The notes: generated from the letters alone by a model not told the origin. A stretch of DNA of 64,000 nt from Enterobacteriaceae bacterium RIT714 (GCA_009668015.1 WJYB01000004.1:235162-299161); one strand, 5' to 3'; shown: positions 29,075 to 38,078, counted from the first letter of the stretch. Numbers and translations: made by a program.

Positions 29075-29811
29075 AACTGACCCCCAATTTTTACCGCGAC
29101 CGCGTGTGCCTGAACGTACTGGCCGGTTCTAAAGCCAACGCCAGCGCGATTTATGAGGCGGCAGAAGGCCATGTGCTGGTGGGCGTACTCTCTAAAAACT
29201 ATCCCGATGTGGCAAGCGCAGTAACGGATATGCGCGAGTATGCAGCGCTGATCGACAACGCCCTCTCCGTCGGACTGGGGGCGGGCGATCCGAACCAGTC
29301 GGCGATGGTCAGCGAGATTTCCCGCCAGGTGCAGCCGCAGCACGTTAACCAGGTGTTTACCGGCGTCGCCACCAGCCGTGCGCTGCTGGGGCAGAATGCG
29401 TCGGTGGTTAACGGTCTGGTTTCGCCGACGGGAACCGTCGGAATGGTCAAAATTTCTACCGGCCCGCTGAGCAGCGCGGCGCCGGACGGCATCGTTCCGG
29501 TTGAAACGGCGATTGCCCTGCTGAAAGATTTCGGCGGGAGTTCCATCAAGTATTTCCCGATGGGCGGCCTGAAATGCCGCGACGAATATCAGGCGGTGGC
29601 AGAGGCCTGCGCCCGTCATGATTTCTGGCTGGAGCCAACCGGCGGAATCGATCTGGAAAACTTCGAGGCGATCCTGCAGATCGCCCTCGACGCAGGTGTG
29701 AGCAAAATCATTCCGCATATTTATAGTTCGATTATCGACAAAGTCAGCGGTGATACGCGCCCGCAAGATGTGCGCACGCTGCTGGAAATGACGAAGAAAC
29801 GGGTGAAGTAA
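29071..29811 (+). CDS. KDGP/KDPG-type aldolase (DgaF-like)
   Basis: 246 residues, TIM-barrel-type class I aldolase family (EF_0839/DgaF). Segments GLVSPTGTVGMVKISTGPLSS and SSIKYFPMGGLKCRDEY are conserved in the family and include candidate Schiff-base lysines. Expected to split 2-keto-3-deoxy-(phospho)gluconate into pyruvate and glyceraldehyde (-3-phosphate). Start overlaps the lyase stop as ATGA. It ends the core operon; a repeat array follows. Confidence 0.82.
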   Translation: MKLTPNFYRDRVCLNVLAGSKANASAIYEAAEGHVLVGVLSKNYPDVASAVTDMREYAALIDNALSVGLGAGDPNQSAMVSEISRQVQPQHVNQVFTGVATSRALLGQNASVVNGLVSPTGTVGMVKISTGPLSSAAPDGIVPVETAIALLKDFGGSSIKYFPMGGLKCRDEYQAVAEACARHDFWLEPTGGIDLENFEAILQIALDAGVSKIIPHIYSSIIDKVSGDTRPQDVRTLLEMTKKRVK

Positions 29812-29823
29812 AACTAAATTTTA

Positions 29824-30097
29824 CTCCTCACCCCTCACCCTAACCCTCTCCCCAAAGGGGAGAGGGAACGATGACCCCCTCGCCCCCTTTGGGGAAGAGG
29901 GTAAAAGGCCGCACCAGGCACTCTTTGCCCCTCTTTGGGGAGAGAGTGAAAAGCCGCACCGGGCACTCTTTGCTCCCCTTTGGGGAGAGAGTGAAAAGCC
30001 GCACCGGGCACTCTTCTCTCCCCTCTTTGGTGAGAGAGTGAAAAGCCGCACCGGACATTCCCCTCTCCCCTATGGGGAGAGGGTCAGGGTGAGGGGA
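29824..30097. repeat. Palindromic repeat array between the aldolase and lactonase-like genes
   Basis: About six hairpin units (CCCCTTTGGGGAGAG types) spaced by GAAAAGCCGCACCGGGCACTC with a period near 45 bp. The array is bounded by CCTCACCCTAACCCTCTCCCC and GGGGAGAGGGTCAGGGTGAGGGG. It fills the 315-bp gap; no gene is present. Spurious open frames arise from the 45-bp (15-codon) period. Confidence 0.88.
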
Positions 30098-30125
30098 CAC
30101 AAACCGCACAACACCAGGAGCCACC

Positions 30126-31271
30126 ATGCCAACTCGTCACCTGCTCGTCGCGTCACTCTCTCTGCTTGCCACCGCCGCTATCGCCCAGCCGCAGTTCGCC
30201 TGGGTGGGGACCTATAACCCGAACGGTGAAGGGCTGTACCGCTTTACCGTCGATCCGCACACCGGCGCGCTGGCGAATAAAACGCTGGTGAACAAGCTGC
30301 CGAATGCCGCACAGCTCACCATTTCACGCGACGGCAAAACGCTGTATCTGGCAAGCGAAGTGGAGAACGGGGTGATTCAGGCGCTGCGCATAGGGGCCGA
30401 TGGTGAACTGAGCGAGCTGAATCAGGTGCCATCCGGCGGGGCGGGTCCGGTGTTTGTCTCTCTGACGCCTGACGGGCGTCATCTGCTGGTGGCGAACTAC
30501 GTCAGCGGCTCGATTGCGGTGCTGCCGGTGCAAGCGGACGGAAGCCTGGGCGAGGCGACGGATACCCATCAGGATCAGGGCCAGCCCGGCGCGGGCAAGC
30601 CAGCTGCGGCGGTGGAAGGCAGTTTCGCGATAAGCGATCACAATGGTCCGCATGCGCATATGATCGCCGCCGATCCGAGCGGGAAATATGTGTTTTCTAC
30701 CGATCTTGGCCTCGATCGTATTTATCAGTACCGTTTCGACGATCAACGCGGCACGTTAACGCCAAACGATCCGCCGTTCATTCCTGCTTCCTCTCAAGGC
30801 GCAGGGCCACGACATTTTGTCTTTACGCCTGGCGGTGACGGACTGTGGCTGATTAACGAAGAGGCCTCGACGCTGACGCATTACGCGCTGGATACCGTAT
30901 CCGGAAGGCTGAAAGAGGGCAAAACGATCTCCGCGCTGCCGAAAGAGTACAAAGGTACCAGCTTCGCCGCGGGCCTTGTGCTGAGCCGCGACGGTAAGCA
31001 GCTGTACGTCGCTAACCGATTGCATAACAGCATTGCGCACTTTACCGTAACGGCGGAAGGAACGCTGACCCATCAGGACGATGTCTGGACCCGGGGCGAC
31101 TATCCGCGCACGCTCACGCTGGATGAGCAGGGGCGATGGCTGTACGTTATGAATCAGCGCAGCGATAACATCACCCGTTTTCGCGTGGCGGCGGATGGCA
31201 AGTTAAGCTTTGAGCCAGAGTATACGCCGGTTGGCAGCCCATCCCAGATGGTCATTTCACCTGGTCCATAA
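30126..31271 (+). CDS. Exported lactonase-family beta-propeller (Pgl-like)
   Basis: 381 residues; signal peptide HLLVASLSLLATAAIAQP, then the AWVGTYNPNGEGLYRF start typical of the 6-phosphogluconolactonase/YVTN lactonase family, and seven propeller blades, e.g. HLLVANYVSGSIAVLPV and LYVANRLHNSIAHFTV. E. coli Pgl has no signal peptide; this one is predicted periplasmic. In this block it may open an aldonolactone before uptake. It sits between the aldolase and the regulator, 20 bp before the latter. Confidence 0.82.
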   Translation: MPTRHLLVASLSLLATAAIAQPQFAWVGTYNPNGEGLYRFTVDPHTGALANKTLVNKLPNAAQLTISRDGKTLYLASEVENGVIQALRIGADGELSELNQVPSGGAGPVFVSLTPDGRHLLVANYVSGSIAVLPVQADGSLGEATDTHQDQGQPGAGKPAAAVEGSFAISDHNGPHAHMIAADPSGKYVFSTDLGLDRIYQYRFDDQRGTLTPNDPPFIPASSQGAGPRHFVFTPGGDGLWLINEEASTLTHYALDTVSGRLKEGKTISALPKEYKGTSFAAGLVLSRDGKQLYVANRLHNSIAHFTVTAEGTLTHQDDVWTRGDYPRTLTLDEQGRWLYVMNQRSDNITRFRVAADGKLSFEPEYTPVGSPSQMVISPGP

Positions 31272-31290
31272 GCCGTAAGAGGATACAAAC

Positions 31291-33201
31291 GTGCGATTTC
31301 CGAACCAACGTTTAGCGCAACTGTTCGATCTGTTGCAAAACGAGACGCTGCCGCAGGATGAGCTGGCGCAGCGGCTGTCGGTCTCCACGCGTACCGTGCG
31401 GGCGGACATCACCGCCCTGAATGCGCTGCTGGCAGGCCACGGCGCGCAGTTTATTCTCAGCCGCGGTAACGGCTATCAGCTTAAAATTGACGATGCCATA
31501 CGCTACCAGTCGTTGCAGGACTCCCGTCCGAGCGCGCTGCGCATTCCCCGCACCGGCCAGGAGCGCGTGCATTATCTGGTGGTGCGTTTTCTCACTTCTG
31601 CCTTTTCCCTGAAGCTCGAAGATTTGGCTGATGAATGGTTTGTCAGCCGGGCCACGCTGCAAAACGATATGGTGGAAGTGCGAGAGGGCTTCCAGCGTTA
31701 CAACCTGACGCTGGAGACGCGCCCGCGTCACGGCATGAAACTGTTTGGCAGCGAGATGTCGGTCCGCGCCTGTCTGACCGATTTGCTGTGGGAGCTGGCC
31801 CAGCAGGACAGCCTTAATCCGCTGGTCACAGAAATTGCCCTGAACGCGGGCGTGCCGGAACAGCTGGTGGCTGTTTTGCATGACACGCTCACCCGTCATC
31901 ACATTCGTCTTACTGATGAAGGGGAACTGTTTGTCCGGCTCTACTGCGCGGTGGCGGTACGCCGCATCAGCGAAGGCTATCCGCTGCCGGAATTTAACGC
32001 CGAAGATGTGGAAGATAATGTGCGCGGCGCGGCGCGGGATATCGCCGCCGCCATTTCACAGCTCGCCGACAAAGTGCTCTCACCGTCGGAGGAAAACTGG
32101 CTGTGTGTCCACATTGCCGCCCGCCAGATTCAGGAGATCGCCCCGAGCGCGATTAACGCCGACGACGATGAAGCGCTGGTCAATTACATCCTGCGCTACA
32201 TTAACACGCACTATAACTACAACCTGCTGAACGATGCCCAGCTGCACGCGGATTTGCTGACGCATATTAAAACCATGATCACCCGCGTGCGCTATCAGAT
32301 CATGATCCCCAATCCGCTGCTGGATAACATCAAACAACACTATCCGATGGCGTGGGATATGACGCTGGCGGCGGTTTCCGGCTGGGGGAAATATACGCCG
32401 TATGTGATCAGCGAAAACGAGATCGGTTTTCTGGTGCTGCATATTGGCGTCGGGCTGGAGCGCCATTATAACGTCGGCTATCAGCGTCAGCCGCGGGTGC
32501 TGCTGGTGTGTGATGCCGGAAACGCGATGGCGCGCATGATTGAAGCGGTGCTGCAACGTAAATACCCGCAGGTGGAGGTGACGCGAACCGTTACGCTGCG
32601 CGAATACGAGCTGGCGGACAGCATCGGTGAGGATTTCGTGATCTCCACCGCGCGTATCAGCGAAAAGGCCAAGCCGGTGGTCCTCATCGCCCCGTTCCCG
32701 ACCGACTATCAGCTGGAACAGATCGGCAAGCTGGTGCTGGTGGACAGAACGCGCCCGTGGATGCTGGAAAAATATTTCGACGCGGACCATTTCCGCGTGA
32801 TTGATTCAAATATGGATCGGCAAACGTTGTTCCAGGAACTGTGCGGGCAACTGCGTGAGGAAGGATTTGTCGACGCGGAGTTTCTCGACTCGGTGGTCGA
32901 GCGTGAGGCGATTGTCAGCACCATGCTCGGCGATGGCATCGCGCTGCCGCACTCGCTCGGTTTGCTGGCGCAAAAAACGGTGGTCTACACCGTCCTCGCC
33001 CCACAGGGGATAAAATGGGGCGATGAAACGGCGCACGTCATTTTCCTGCTGGCGATCAGCAAAAGCGAGTACGAAGAGGCGATGGCGATTTACGATATTT
33101 TTGTCACTTTCCTGCGCGAGCGGGCGATGACGCGCCTGTGCGGCTGTCGTGATTTTGCAGAATTTAAAACGGTGGCGATGGAGAGTTTGAGTCGTTTTTG
33201 A
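31291..33201 (+). CDS. PRD-containing transcriptional activator with EIIB and EIIA domains
   Basis: 636 residues. Order seen: N-terminal winged helix (1-60, LPQDELAQRLSVSTRTVRADI), a second helix-turn-helix (about 90-150), PRD1 (about 165-285), PRD2 (about 290-395), an EIIB-like domain with Cys407 in LLVCDAGNAMA, and an EIIA-like domain with His554 in IALPHSL. This is the MtlR/LicR/ManR class of DNA-binding activators, not an RNA antiterminator. The first PRD1 histidine is replaced (LYCAVAVRRI), while VHIAAR, THIKTM and LHIGVG histidines remain. Probably regulates the upstream block according to PTS phosphorylation. Confidence 0.85.
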   Translation: MRFPNQRLAQLFDLLQNETLPQDELAQRLSVSTRTVRADITALNALLAGHGAQFILSRGNGYQLKIDDAIRYQSLQDSRPSALRIPRTGQERVHYLVVRFLTSAFSLKLEDLADEWFVSRATLQNDMVEVREGFQRYNLTLETRPRHGMKLFGSEMSVRACLTDLLWELAQQDSLNPLVTEIALNAGVPEQLVAVLHDTLTRHHIRLTDEGELFVRLYCAVAVRRISEGYPLPEFNAEDVEDNVRGAARDIAAAISQLADKVLSPSEENWLCVHIAARQIQEIAPSAINADDDEALVNYILRYINTHYNYNLLNDAQLHADLLTHIKTMITRVRYQIMIPNPLLDNIKQHYPMAWDMTLAAVSGWGKYTPYVISENEIGFLVLHIGVGLERHYNVGYQRQPRVLLVCDAGNAMARMIEAVLQRKYPQVEVTRTVTLREYELADSIGEDFVISTARISEKAKPVVLIAPFPTDYQLEQIGKLVLVDRTRPWMLEKYFDADHFRVIDSNMDRQTLFQELCGQLREEGFVDAEFLDSVVEREAIVSTMLGDGIALPHSLGLLAQKTVVYTVLAPQGIKWGDETAHVIFLLAISKSEYEEAMAIYDIFVTFLRERAMTRLCGCRDFAEFKTVAMESLSRF

Positions 33202-33206
33202 GGCGA

Positions 33207-33236
33207 TGGGCGGAGAACGTCTCCGCCCACGTTTTA
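33207..33236 (+). terminator. Terminator after the PRD activator gene
   Basis: Ten-bp perfect stem TGGGCGGAGA/TCTCCGCCCA with a 3-nt loop, followed by CGTTTTA. It overlaps the end of the convergent nrdG. Confidence 0.78.
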
Positions 33237-33698
33237 TCGCAAATGATGGACAACCTGGTTGCTGCTGCCGCGCCAGATCAGCGCCGGGTCTTTCAAATCC
33301 TGCACGAATTTACCGTCCACCAGCACGTTAATCAGATCGACGATTTCCATCTGTGCGTCGTTCAGCTCCTCCAGCTTGTAGCCGGTCCACACCCAGATAT
33401 CCTTGCCGGTACACTCATTGCGAATGCGTTTCACCAGACGAAGAATATCCGCGACGTTCTGCGGATGCAGCGGATCGCCGCCGGAGAGGGAGATCCCCTG
33501 ACGCTGAATACGCGTGTCGTTCAGATCGCTGATGATCCGGTTTTCCATCTCTTCAGTAAACGGTTCGCCGGAGTTCAGCCGCCAGGTGCTTTTGTTATAG
33601 CAGCCCGGGCATTCATGAACGCACCCGGATACAAACAGGGTGCAGCGTGTGCCGGGACCGTTGACGATGTCGACGGGGTAATATTGGTGGTAGTTCAT
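33234..33698 (-). CDS. nrdG: Anaerobic ribonucleotide reductase activase NrdG
   Basis: Radical-SAM enzyme that installs the glycyl radical on NrdD under anaerobiosis. 154 residues, as in E. coli. The [4Fe-4S]-binding CVHECPGCYN motif (CxxxCxxC) is intact near the N-terminus, and the GGDPLHPQNV loop binds S-adenosylmethionine. Downstream of nrdD in the same operon, separated by a repeat array. Confidence 0.97.
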   Translation of the reverse strand: MNYHQYYPVDIVNGPGTRCTLFVSGCVHECPGCYNKSTWRLNSGEPFTEEMENRIISDLNDTRIQRQGISLSGGDPLHPQNVADILRLVKRIRNECTGKDIWVWTGYKLEELNDAQMEIVDLINVLVDGKFVQDLKDPALIWRGSSNQVVHHLR

Positions 33699-33723
33699 TT
33701 TTGTTTTCCACTGAGCACGCTGA

Positions 33724-33893
33724 TGCCCTCACCCCGGCCCTCTCCCACGCGGAGAGGGAGAAAACCACCCGGACGAGAGAGCACGAAAACCGCGCCGGGC
33801 GAGAGAGCACGCAAACCGCAACGGGCGTGAGATCACGCAAACCGCGCCGGACGGTTCCCTCTCCCCTATGGGGAGAGGGTTAGGGTGAGGGGA
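33724..33893. repeat. Palindromic repeat array between nrdD and nrdG
   Basis: Outer ends CCCTCACCC...CCCTCTCCC and GGGGAGAGGGTTAGGGTGAGGGG enclose three copies of a 26-bp spacer-like unit (GAGAGAGCACGCAAACCGCG type) that have lost the hairpin cores. It lies inside the nrdD-nrdG transcript. Confidence 0.85.
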
Positions 33894-33909
33894 AAAATCG
33901 CGTGACGGA

Positions 33910-36048
33910 TTACCCGATCTGCCCATTCCCCAGATGCTTCACGCGGCGCTTCACTTCTTCCTGCTTACCGGCGTTGAACGGACGGGCGTCCGGGCTGCCG
34001 AGATAACCACACACGCGGCGGGTGACGGAAACGCGCGCGGCGTCGTGGTTACCGCATTTCGGGCAGGTAAAGCCCTTGCTGGTGCATTCGAACTCGCCGG
34101 TGAAACCGCACTCGTAGCACTCGTCGATCGGCGTGTTAGTGCCGTAATACGGCACATGTTGATAGCTGTAATCCCACACGTCTTCCAGCGCTTTCAGGTT
34201 GTGCTGAATGTTCGGGTATTCGCCGTAACAGATAAAGCCACCGCTCGCTACCGGAGGGTAAGCCGCTTCGAAGTCGATCTTGTCGTATGGATTGACCTTT
34301 TTCTCGACGTCGAGGTGGAAGCTGTTGGTGTAGTAGCCTTTGTCGGTCACGCCGTTCACCACGCCAAACTCGGCGGTATCCAGACGACAGAAACGATCGC
34401 ACAGGTTTTCGCTCGGCGTGCTGTACAGGCTAAAACCGTAGCCGGTTTCGTCTTTCCACTGGTCAACCGCATCGCGCAGATGCTGGACGATGGCGATACC
34501 TTTGGCACGCAGCGCTTCGCTGTCATAGACGTGTTGATCGCCAAACAGGGCGTTGATGGTTTCGTGAATGCCAATGTAGCCCAGGGAAATCGACGCGCGA
34601 CCGTTTTTGAAGATCTCCGACACGTCGTCGTCCGCTTTCAGGCGTACGCCGCAGGCCCCTTCCATATACAGGATCGGTGCGACGCGGGCTTTCACCCCCT
34701 CCAGACGCGCGATGCGGGTCATCAGCGCTTTACGCGCCAGCACCAGGCGCTCATCCAGCAGCGCCCAGAATGCCTCTTCGTTGCCTTTTGCTTCCAGCGC
34801 GATGCGCGGCAGGTTGAGGCTGATCACGCCCAGGTTGTTACGCCCGTCGTGGATTTGCTCGCCGTTTTCATCTTCATAAACCCCGAGGAAGCTGCGACAG
34901 CCCATCGGCGTTTTGAACGAGCCGGTCACTTTGACCACCTGGTCATAGTTCAGAATGTCCGGATACATGCGCTTGCTTGCGCACTCCAGCGCCAGCTGTT
35001 TGATGTCGTAGTTCGCATCGCCAAACTTGTGGTTCAGCCCGTCGCGGATCGCAAACACCAGTTTCGGGAACACGGCAGTTTTGCGATTTTTACCCAGACC
35101 GGAAATACGGTTGCGCAGAATCGACTGCTGAATCAGACGCGATTCCCAGCTGGTGCCCAGGCCAAAGCCGAAGGTCACGAACGGCGTCTGGCCGTTAGCG
35201 GTGTGCAGCGTGTTCACCTCATATTCGAGCGACTGGAACGCGTCGTAGCACTCTTTTTCGGTGCGCGAGTGGGCGTAGCCGTCGGCGTCCGGGATCTGCC
35301 ACTCTTGCGCCACGCTACGGTGCTTGTTAAAGCTTTCGGTCACGAACGGGGCCAGCACTTCGTCAATACGGTTGATGGTGGTGCCGCCGTAAATATGGCT
35401 CGCCACCTGAGCAATAATTTGTGCCGTCACCGCGGTGGCGGTGGAGATGGATTTTGGCGGCTCGATCTCGGCGTTACCCATTTTAAAGCCATGGGTAAGC
35501 ATGCCTTTCAGATCGATCAGCATACAGTTGAACATCGGGAAGAACGGGGAGTAGTCGAGATCGTGGTAGTGGATCTCACCGCGTTCGTGCGCCTGCACCA
35601 CGTCGCGCGGTAGCAGATGCTGACGGGCATAATGCTTGGCGACGATACCGGCCAGCAGATCGCGCTGCGTCGGGATCACTTTGCTGTCTTTATTGGCGTT
35701 TTCATTGAGCAGCGCAGAGTTGGTCTGCTCGACCAGACCCCGGATCTCCTGATTCAGGCGACCGCGCTTTTCACGCTGGATGTCACGGTCGTGACGATAC
35801 TCGATATAGGCGCGCGCCAGCTGTTTATAAGGGCCAGACATCAGCTGATTTTCAACCGCCGTCTGGATCTCATTGATATCCACCTGGCTGCGCTCATTCA
35901 TCTGCTGGCTGACAATTTCTGCGACGGTGGCGCAGTAATCTGCGTCATCGACTCCCGCTGCTTTAGCTGCACGCAAAATGGCTTCTTTGATGCGCTCTGA
36001 CTTAAATGGCACTTTGCAGCCATCTCGTTTCATCACATGCGGTGTCAT
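33910..36048 (-). CDS. nrdD: Anaerobic ribonucleoside-triphosphate reductase NrdD
   Basis: Glycyl-radical class III reductase making dNTPs without oxygen. 712 residues from ATG 36048 (MTPHVMKRDGCKVPF), with GGAG upstream; an in-frame ATG two codons earlier is unlikely. N-terminal ATP cone, radical-site RRVCGYLGSPDARPFN near the end and the zinc site CYECGFTGEFECTSKGFTCPKCG are intact. Transcribed before nrdG; expression expected under FNR. Confidence 0.97.
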   Translation of the reverse strand: MTPHVMKRDGCKVPFKSERIKEAILRAAKAAGVDDADYCATVAEIVSQQMNERSQVDINEIQTAVENQLMSGPYKQLARAYIEYRHDRDIQREKRGRLNQEIRGLVEQTNSALLNENANKDSKVIPTQRDLLAGIVAKHYARQHLLPRDVVQAHERGEIHYHDLDYSPFFPMFNCMLIDLKGMLTHGFKMGNAEIEPPKSISTATAVTAQIIAQVASHIYGGTTINRIDEVLAPFVTESFNKHRSVAQEWQIPDADGYAHSRTEKECYDAFQSLEYEVNTLHTANGQTPFVTFGFGLGTSWESRLIQQSILRNRISGLGKNRKTAVFPKLVFAIRDGLNHKFGDANYDIKQLALECASKRMYPDILNYDQVVKVTGSFKTPMGCRSFLGVYEDENGEQIHDGRNNLGVISLNLPRIALEAKGNEEAFWALLDERLVLARKALMTRIARLEGVKARVAPILYMEGACGVRLKADDDVSEIFKNGRASISLGYIGIHETINALFGDQHVYDSEALRAKGIAIVQHLRDAVDQWKDETGYGFSLYSTPSENLCDRFCRLDTAEFGVVNGVTDKGYYTNSFHLDVEKKVNPYDKIDFEAAYPPVASGGFICYGEYPNIQHNLKALEDVWDYSYQHVPYYGTNTPIDECYECGFTGEFECTSKGFTCPKCGNHDAARVSVTRRVCGYLGSPDARPFNAGKQEEVKRRVKHLGNGQIG

Positions 36049-36069
36049 GATCACTCCATTAAAAACAGG

Positions 36070-36261
36070 TTATCCACAGAGGTGGGGAAGGTTGTCCAGG
36101 ACGCAAGTCCCGATGCCTCAATCACTTCCCTCGTTCCCGACGCTTGTTATCCACAATTCCGGCCGGCGTTGTCGCCGTTGTCTTGTTGGAATAGTAGACG
36201 ATAAATACAATATGTTGGGTCGGCGTGCATTTTAAGTTCTATATGTAGTGATTTGCATCAA
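36070..36261 (-). promoter_or_regulatory. nrdD upstream region: two DnaA boxes, FNR-like site
   Basis: Two perfect TTATCCACA DnaA boxes (36070-36078, 36147-36155) and an FNR-like GTGAT-TTGC-ATCAA (36248-36261; one mismatch to TTGAT-N4-ATCAA) lie upstream of nrdD. An A/T-rich ACAATATGTT stretch near 36208-36217 could be an NrdR box. The 375-bp gap to treC holds no gene; a REP element occupies its far end. Confidence 0.6.
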
Positions 36262-36387
36262 AGATGTTTGCGTTTTTTTTGATTCAGAACAAAGTAAAAA
36301 GACGAGAGTACAAACGGCGGGCGCTTCAATGAATGTAAATTGTGGCAGATAAAAATTGATTAATTATTCAACTAAAACAGATAACTA

Positions 36388-36417
36388 ATGCCGGGCAAGC
36401 GCTGCGCCGCCCGGCAT
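36388..36417. repeat. Classical REP/PU palindrome downstream of treC
   Basis: ATGCCGGGC...GCCCGGCAT with an internal GCGCTGCGC, the standard enterobacterial REP pattern, six bases past the treC stop. On the minus strand only a weak T-rich tract follows, so transcript stabilisation is as likely as termination. Confidence 0.75.
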
Positions 36418-36422
36418 TTTTA

Positions 36423-38078
36423 TTACTCCTGTAGCCACCACACCGCTTCAAACGGGCGCAGCGTCATGGTTGCAGGCCGGGTAGCGACTTCAGCGTAGTT
36501 GCCCATCGCGACGCGCCAGTTGCCCTCTACCGCGTGCGGCTGCCAGGGCTGGCACTGATCGCTGAGGTTAGCGACGACCATCAGCGTCTGCCCCTGCCAC
36601 TGACGGCGGTAGCACCACAGGGACGGATGCTCGGGCAAAAGATCCTGATAATCGCCCCAGGTGAGCACCGGCAGCGTTTTGCGCAGTCGAATAAGTGCCT
36701 GGTAGGTATAAAAAACGGAATCCGGATCGTTAAGCGCCGCGTCAACGTTGAGGGTCTCAACGTTATCGCAGAGATCGATCCACGGCTCGCCTGCCGTGAA
36801 TCCGCCGTTCGGGCTGGCGTCCCACTGCATCGGCGTGCGGCTGTTATCGCGGGATTTACTGGCCAGAATCGCCAGCAGTTCGTCGGCGTCACGGCCGGTT
36901 GCCCGCTGTTCGGCAAACATGTTGTGGCTCTCAACGTCCCGGTAATCGGTAATGCGGCTGAAGTGCGGGTTGGTCATGCCGATCTCTTCACCCTGATAGA
37001 TATACGGCGTGCCCTGCATCCCATGTAGCACCATCGCCAGCATTTTGGCGGAGGTGGTACGGTATTCGCCCTCGTCGCCAAAGCGCGAAACGATGCGCGG
37101 CTGATCGTGGTTACACCAGAACAGCGCGTTCCACGCCACATTGTGCATTCCTTGCTGCCAGTGGCGGAACAGGGCTTTCAGGGCGATATAATCCGGTTTC
37201 GCCAGTGTCCATTTTTCACCGCCCGGATAATCCACCTTCAGATGGTGGAAGTTAAACGTCATCGACAGTTCGCGCCCGTCGAGCGCGGCGTATTGCTGGC
37301 AGTTTTCCAGCGAGGTGGAGGACATCTCGCCCACGGTCATCAGGTTGCGCGGGGTGAAAATGTCCCGGCTCATCTCCTGCAAATATTCATGGGCGCGCGG
37401 GCCGTCGGTATAAAAACGGCGGCCATCGCCGGTTTCATCGTTCGGGAAATCCTGCTCTTTGGAGATCAGGTTGATCACGTCGAGACGCAGACCGTCCACG
37501 CCGCGATCGGCCCAGAACTCGCACACTTTTTTCAGCTCGCTGCGGACCTGCGGGTTTTCCCAGTTGAGATCGGCCTGTTCCGGGGCGAAGAGATGCAAAT
37601 AATACTGCTCGCTTTCGGCGTGCCAGCGCCAGGCGTTGCCGCCAAATTTAGAGCGCCAGTTGTTCGGCGGCGCGTCCGGCGTGCCGTCGCGCCAGATATA
37701 AAACTGACGATACGGACTCTCTTTATTTAATGACTCGCGGAACCACGCGTGCTGCGTGGAGGTGTGGTTGAGCACCATATCGAGCACCAGACGGATGCCG
37801 CGCGCATGGGCCTGTTTCACCAGTTCGTCAAAATCATCCAGCGTGCCGTAGGCAGGATCGATGGCGGTGTAGTTCGCCACGTCGTAACCGTTGTCCACCT
37901 GCGGAGAGATATAGAACGGCGTCAGCCAGATGGCGTCCACGCCGAGGGTTTTCAGATAGTCCAGGCGCTGCGTGACGCCGCGTAAATCTCCCGTGCCGCG
38001 GCCGGTGGTGTCCTGGAAACTCTTTGGGTAAATCTGATAGATGACGCCGTTCTGCCACCAGTGAGGAAGGGTATTCAT
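36423..38078 (-). CDS. treC: Trehalose-6-phosphate hydrolase TreC
   Basis: Cytoplasmic GH13 enzyme splitting trehalose-6-phosphate to glucose and glucose-6-phosphate. 551 residues from ATG 38078 (MNTLPHWWQNGVIYQIYPKSF), the E. coli length. GH13 motifs visible: DMVLNHTS, GLRLDVINL (nucleophile Asp), MTVGEMSS (acid Glu) and CNHDQPR. Second gene of treBC, 51 bp after treB. Confidence 0.97.
   Translation of the reverse strand: MNTLPHWWQNGVIYQIYPKSFQDTTGRGTGDLRGVTQRLDYLKTLGVDAIWLTPFYISPQVDNGYDVANYTAIDPAYGTLDDFDELVKQAHARGIRLVLDMVLNHTSTQHAWFRESLNKESPYRQFYIWRDGTPDAPPNNWRSKFGGNAWRWHAESEQYYLHLFAPEQADLNWENPQVRSELKKVCEFWADRGVDGLRLDVINLISKEQDFPNDETGDGRRFYTDGPRAHEYLQEMSRDIFTPRNLMTVGEMSSTSLENCQQYAALDGRELSMTFNFHHLKVDYPGGEKWTLAKPDYIALKALFRHWQQGMHNVAWNALFWCNHDQPRIVSRFGDEGEYRTTSAKMLAMVLHGMQGTPYIYQGEEIGMTNPHFSRITDYRDVESHNMFAEQRATGRDADELLAILASKSRDNSRTPMQWDASPNGGFTAGEPWIDLCDNVETLNVDAALNDPDSVFYTYQALIRLRKTLPVLTWGDYQDLLPEHPSLWCYRRQWQGQTLMVVANLSDQCQPWQPHAVEGNWRVAMGNYAEVATRPATMTLRPFEAVWWLQE

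Noticed and set aside
33934..35613. 559-codon plus-strand frame opposite nrdD
   Set aside because: Antisense of a highly conserved gene in GC-rich codon-biased DNA; the nrdD reading frame explains all conservation.
36070..36155. Replication origin suggested by two DnaA boxes
   Set aside because: Only two boxes, no A/T-rich unwinding element or GATC cluster, and the gene context is nrdD regulation.
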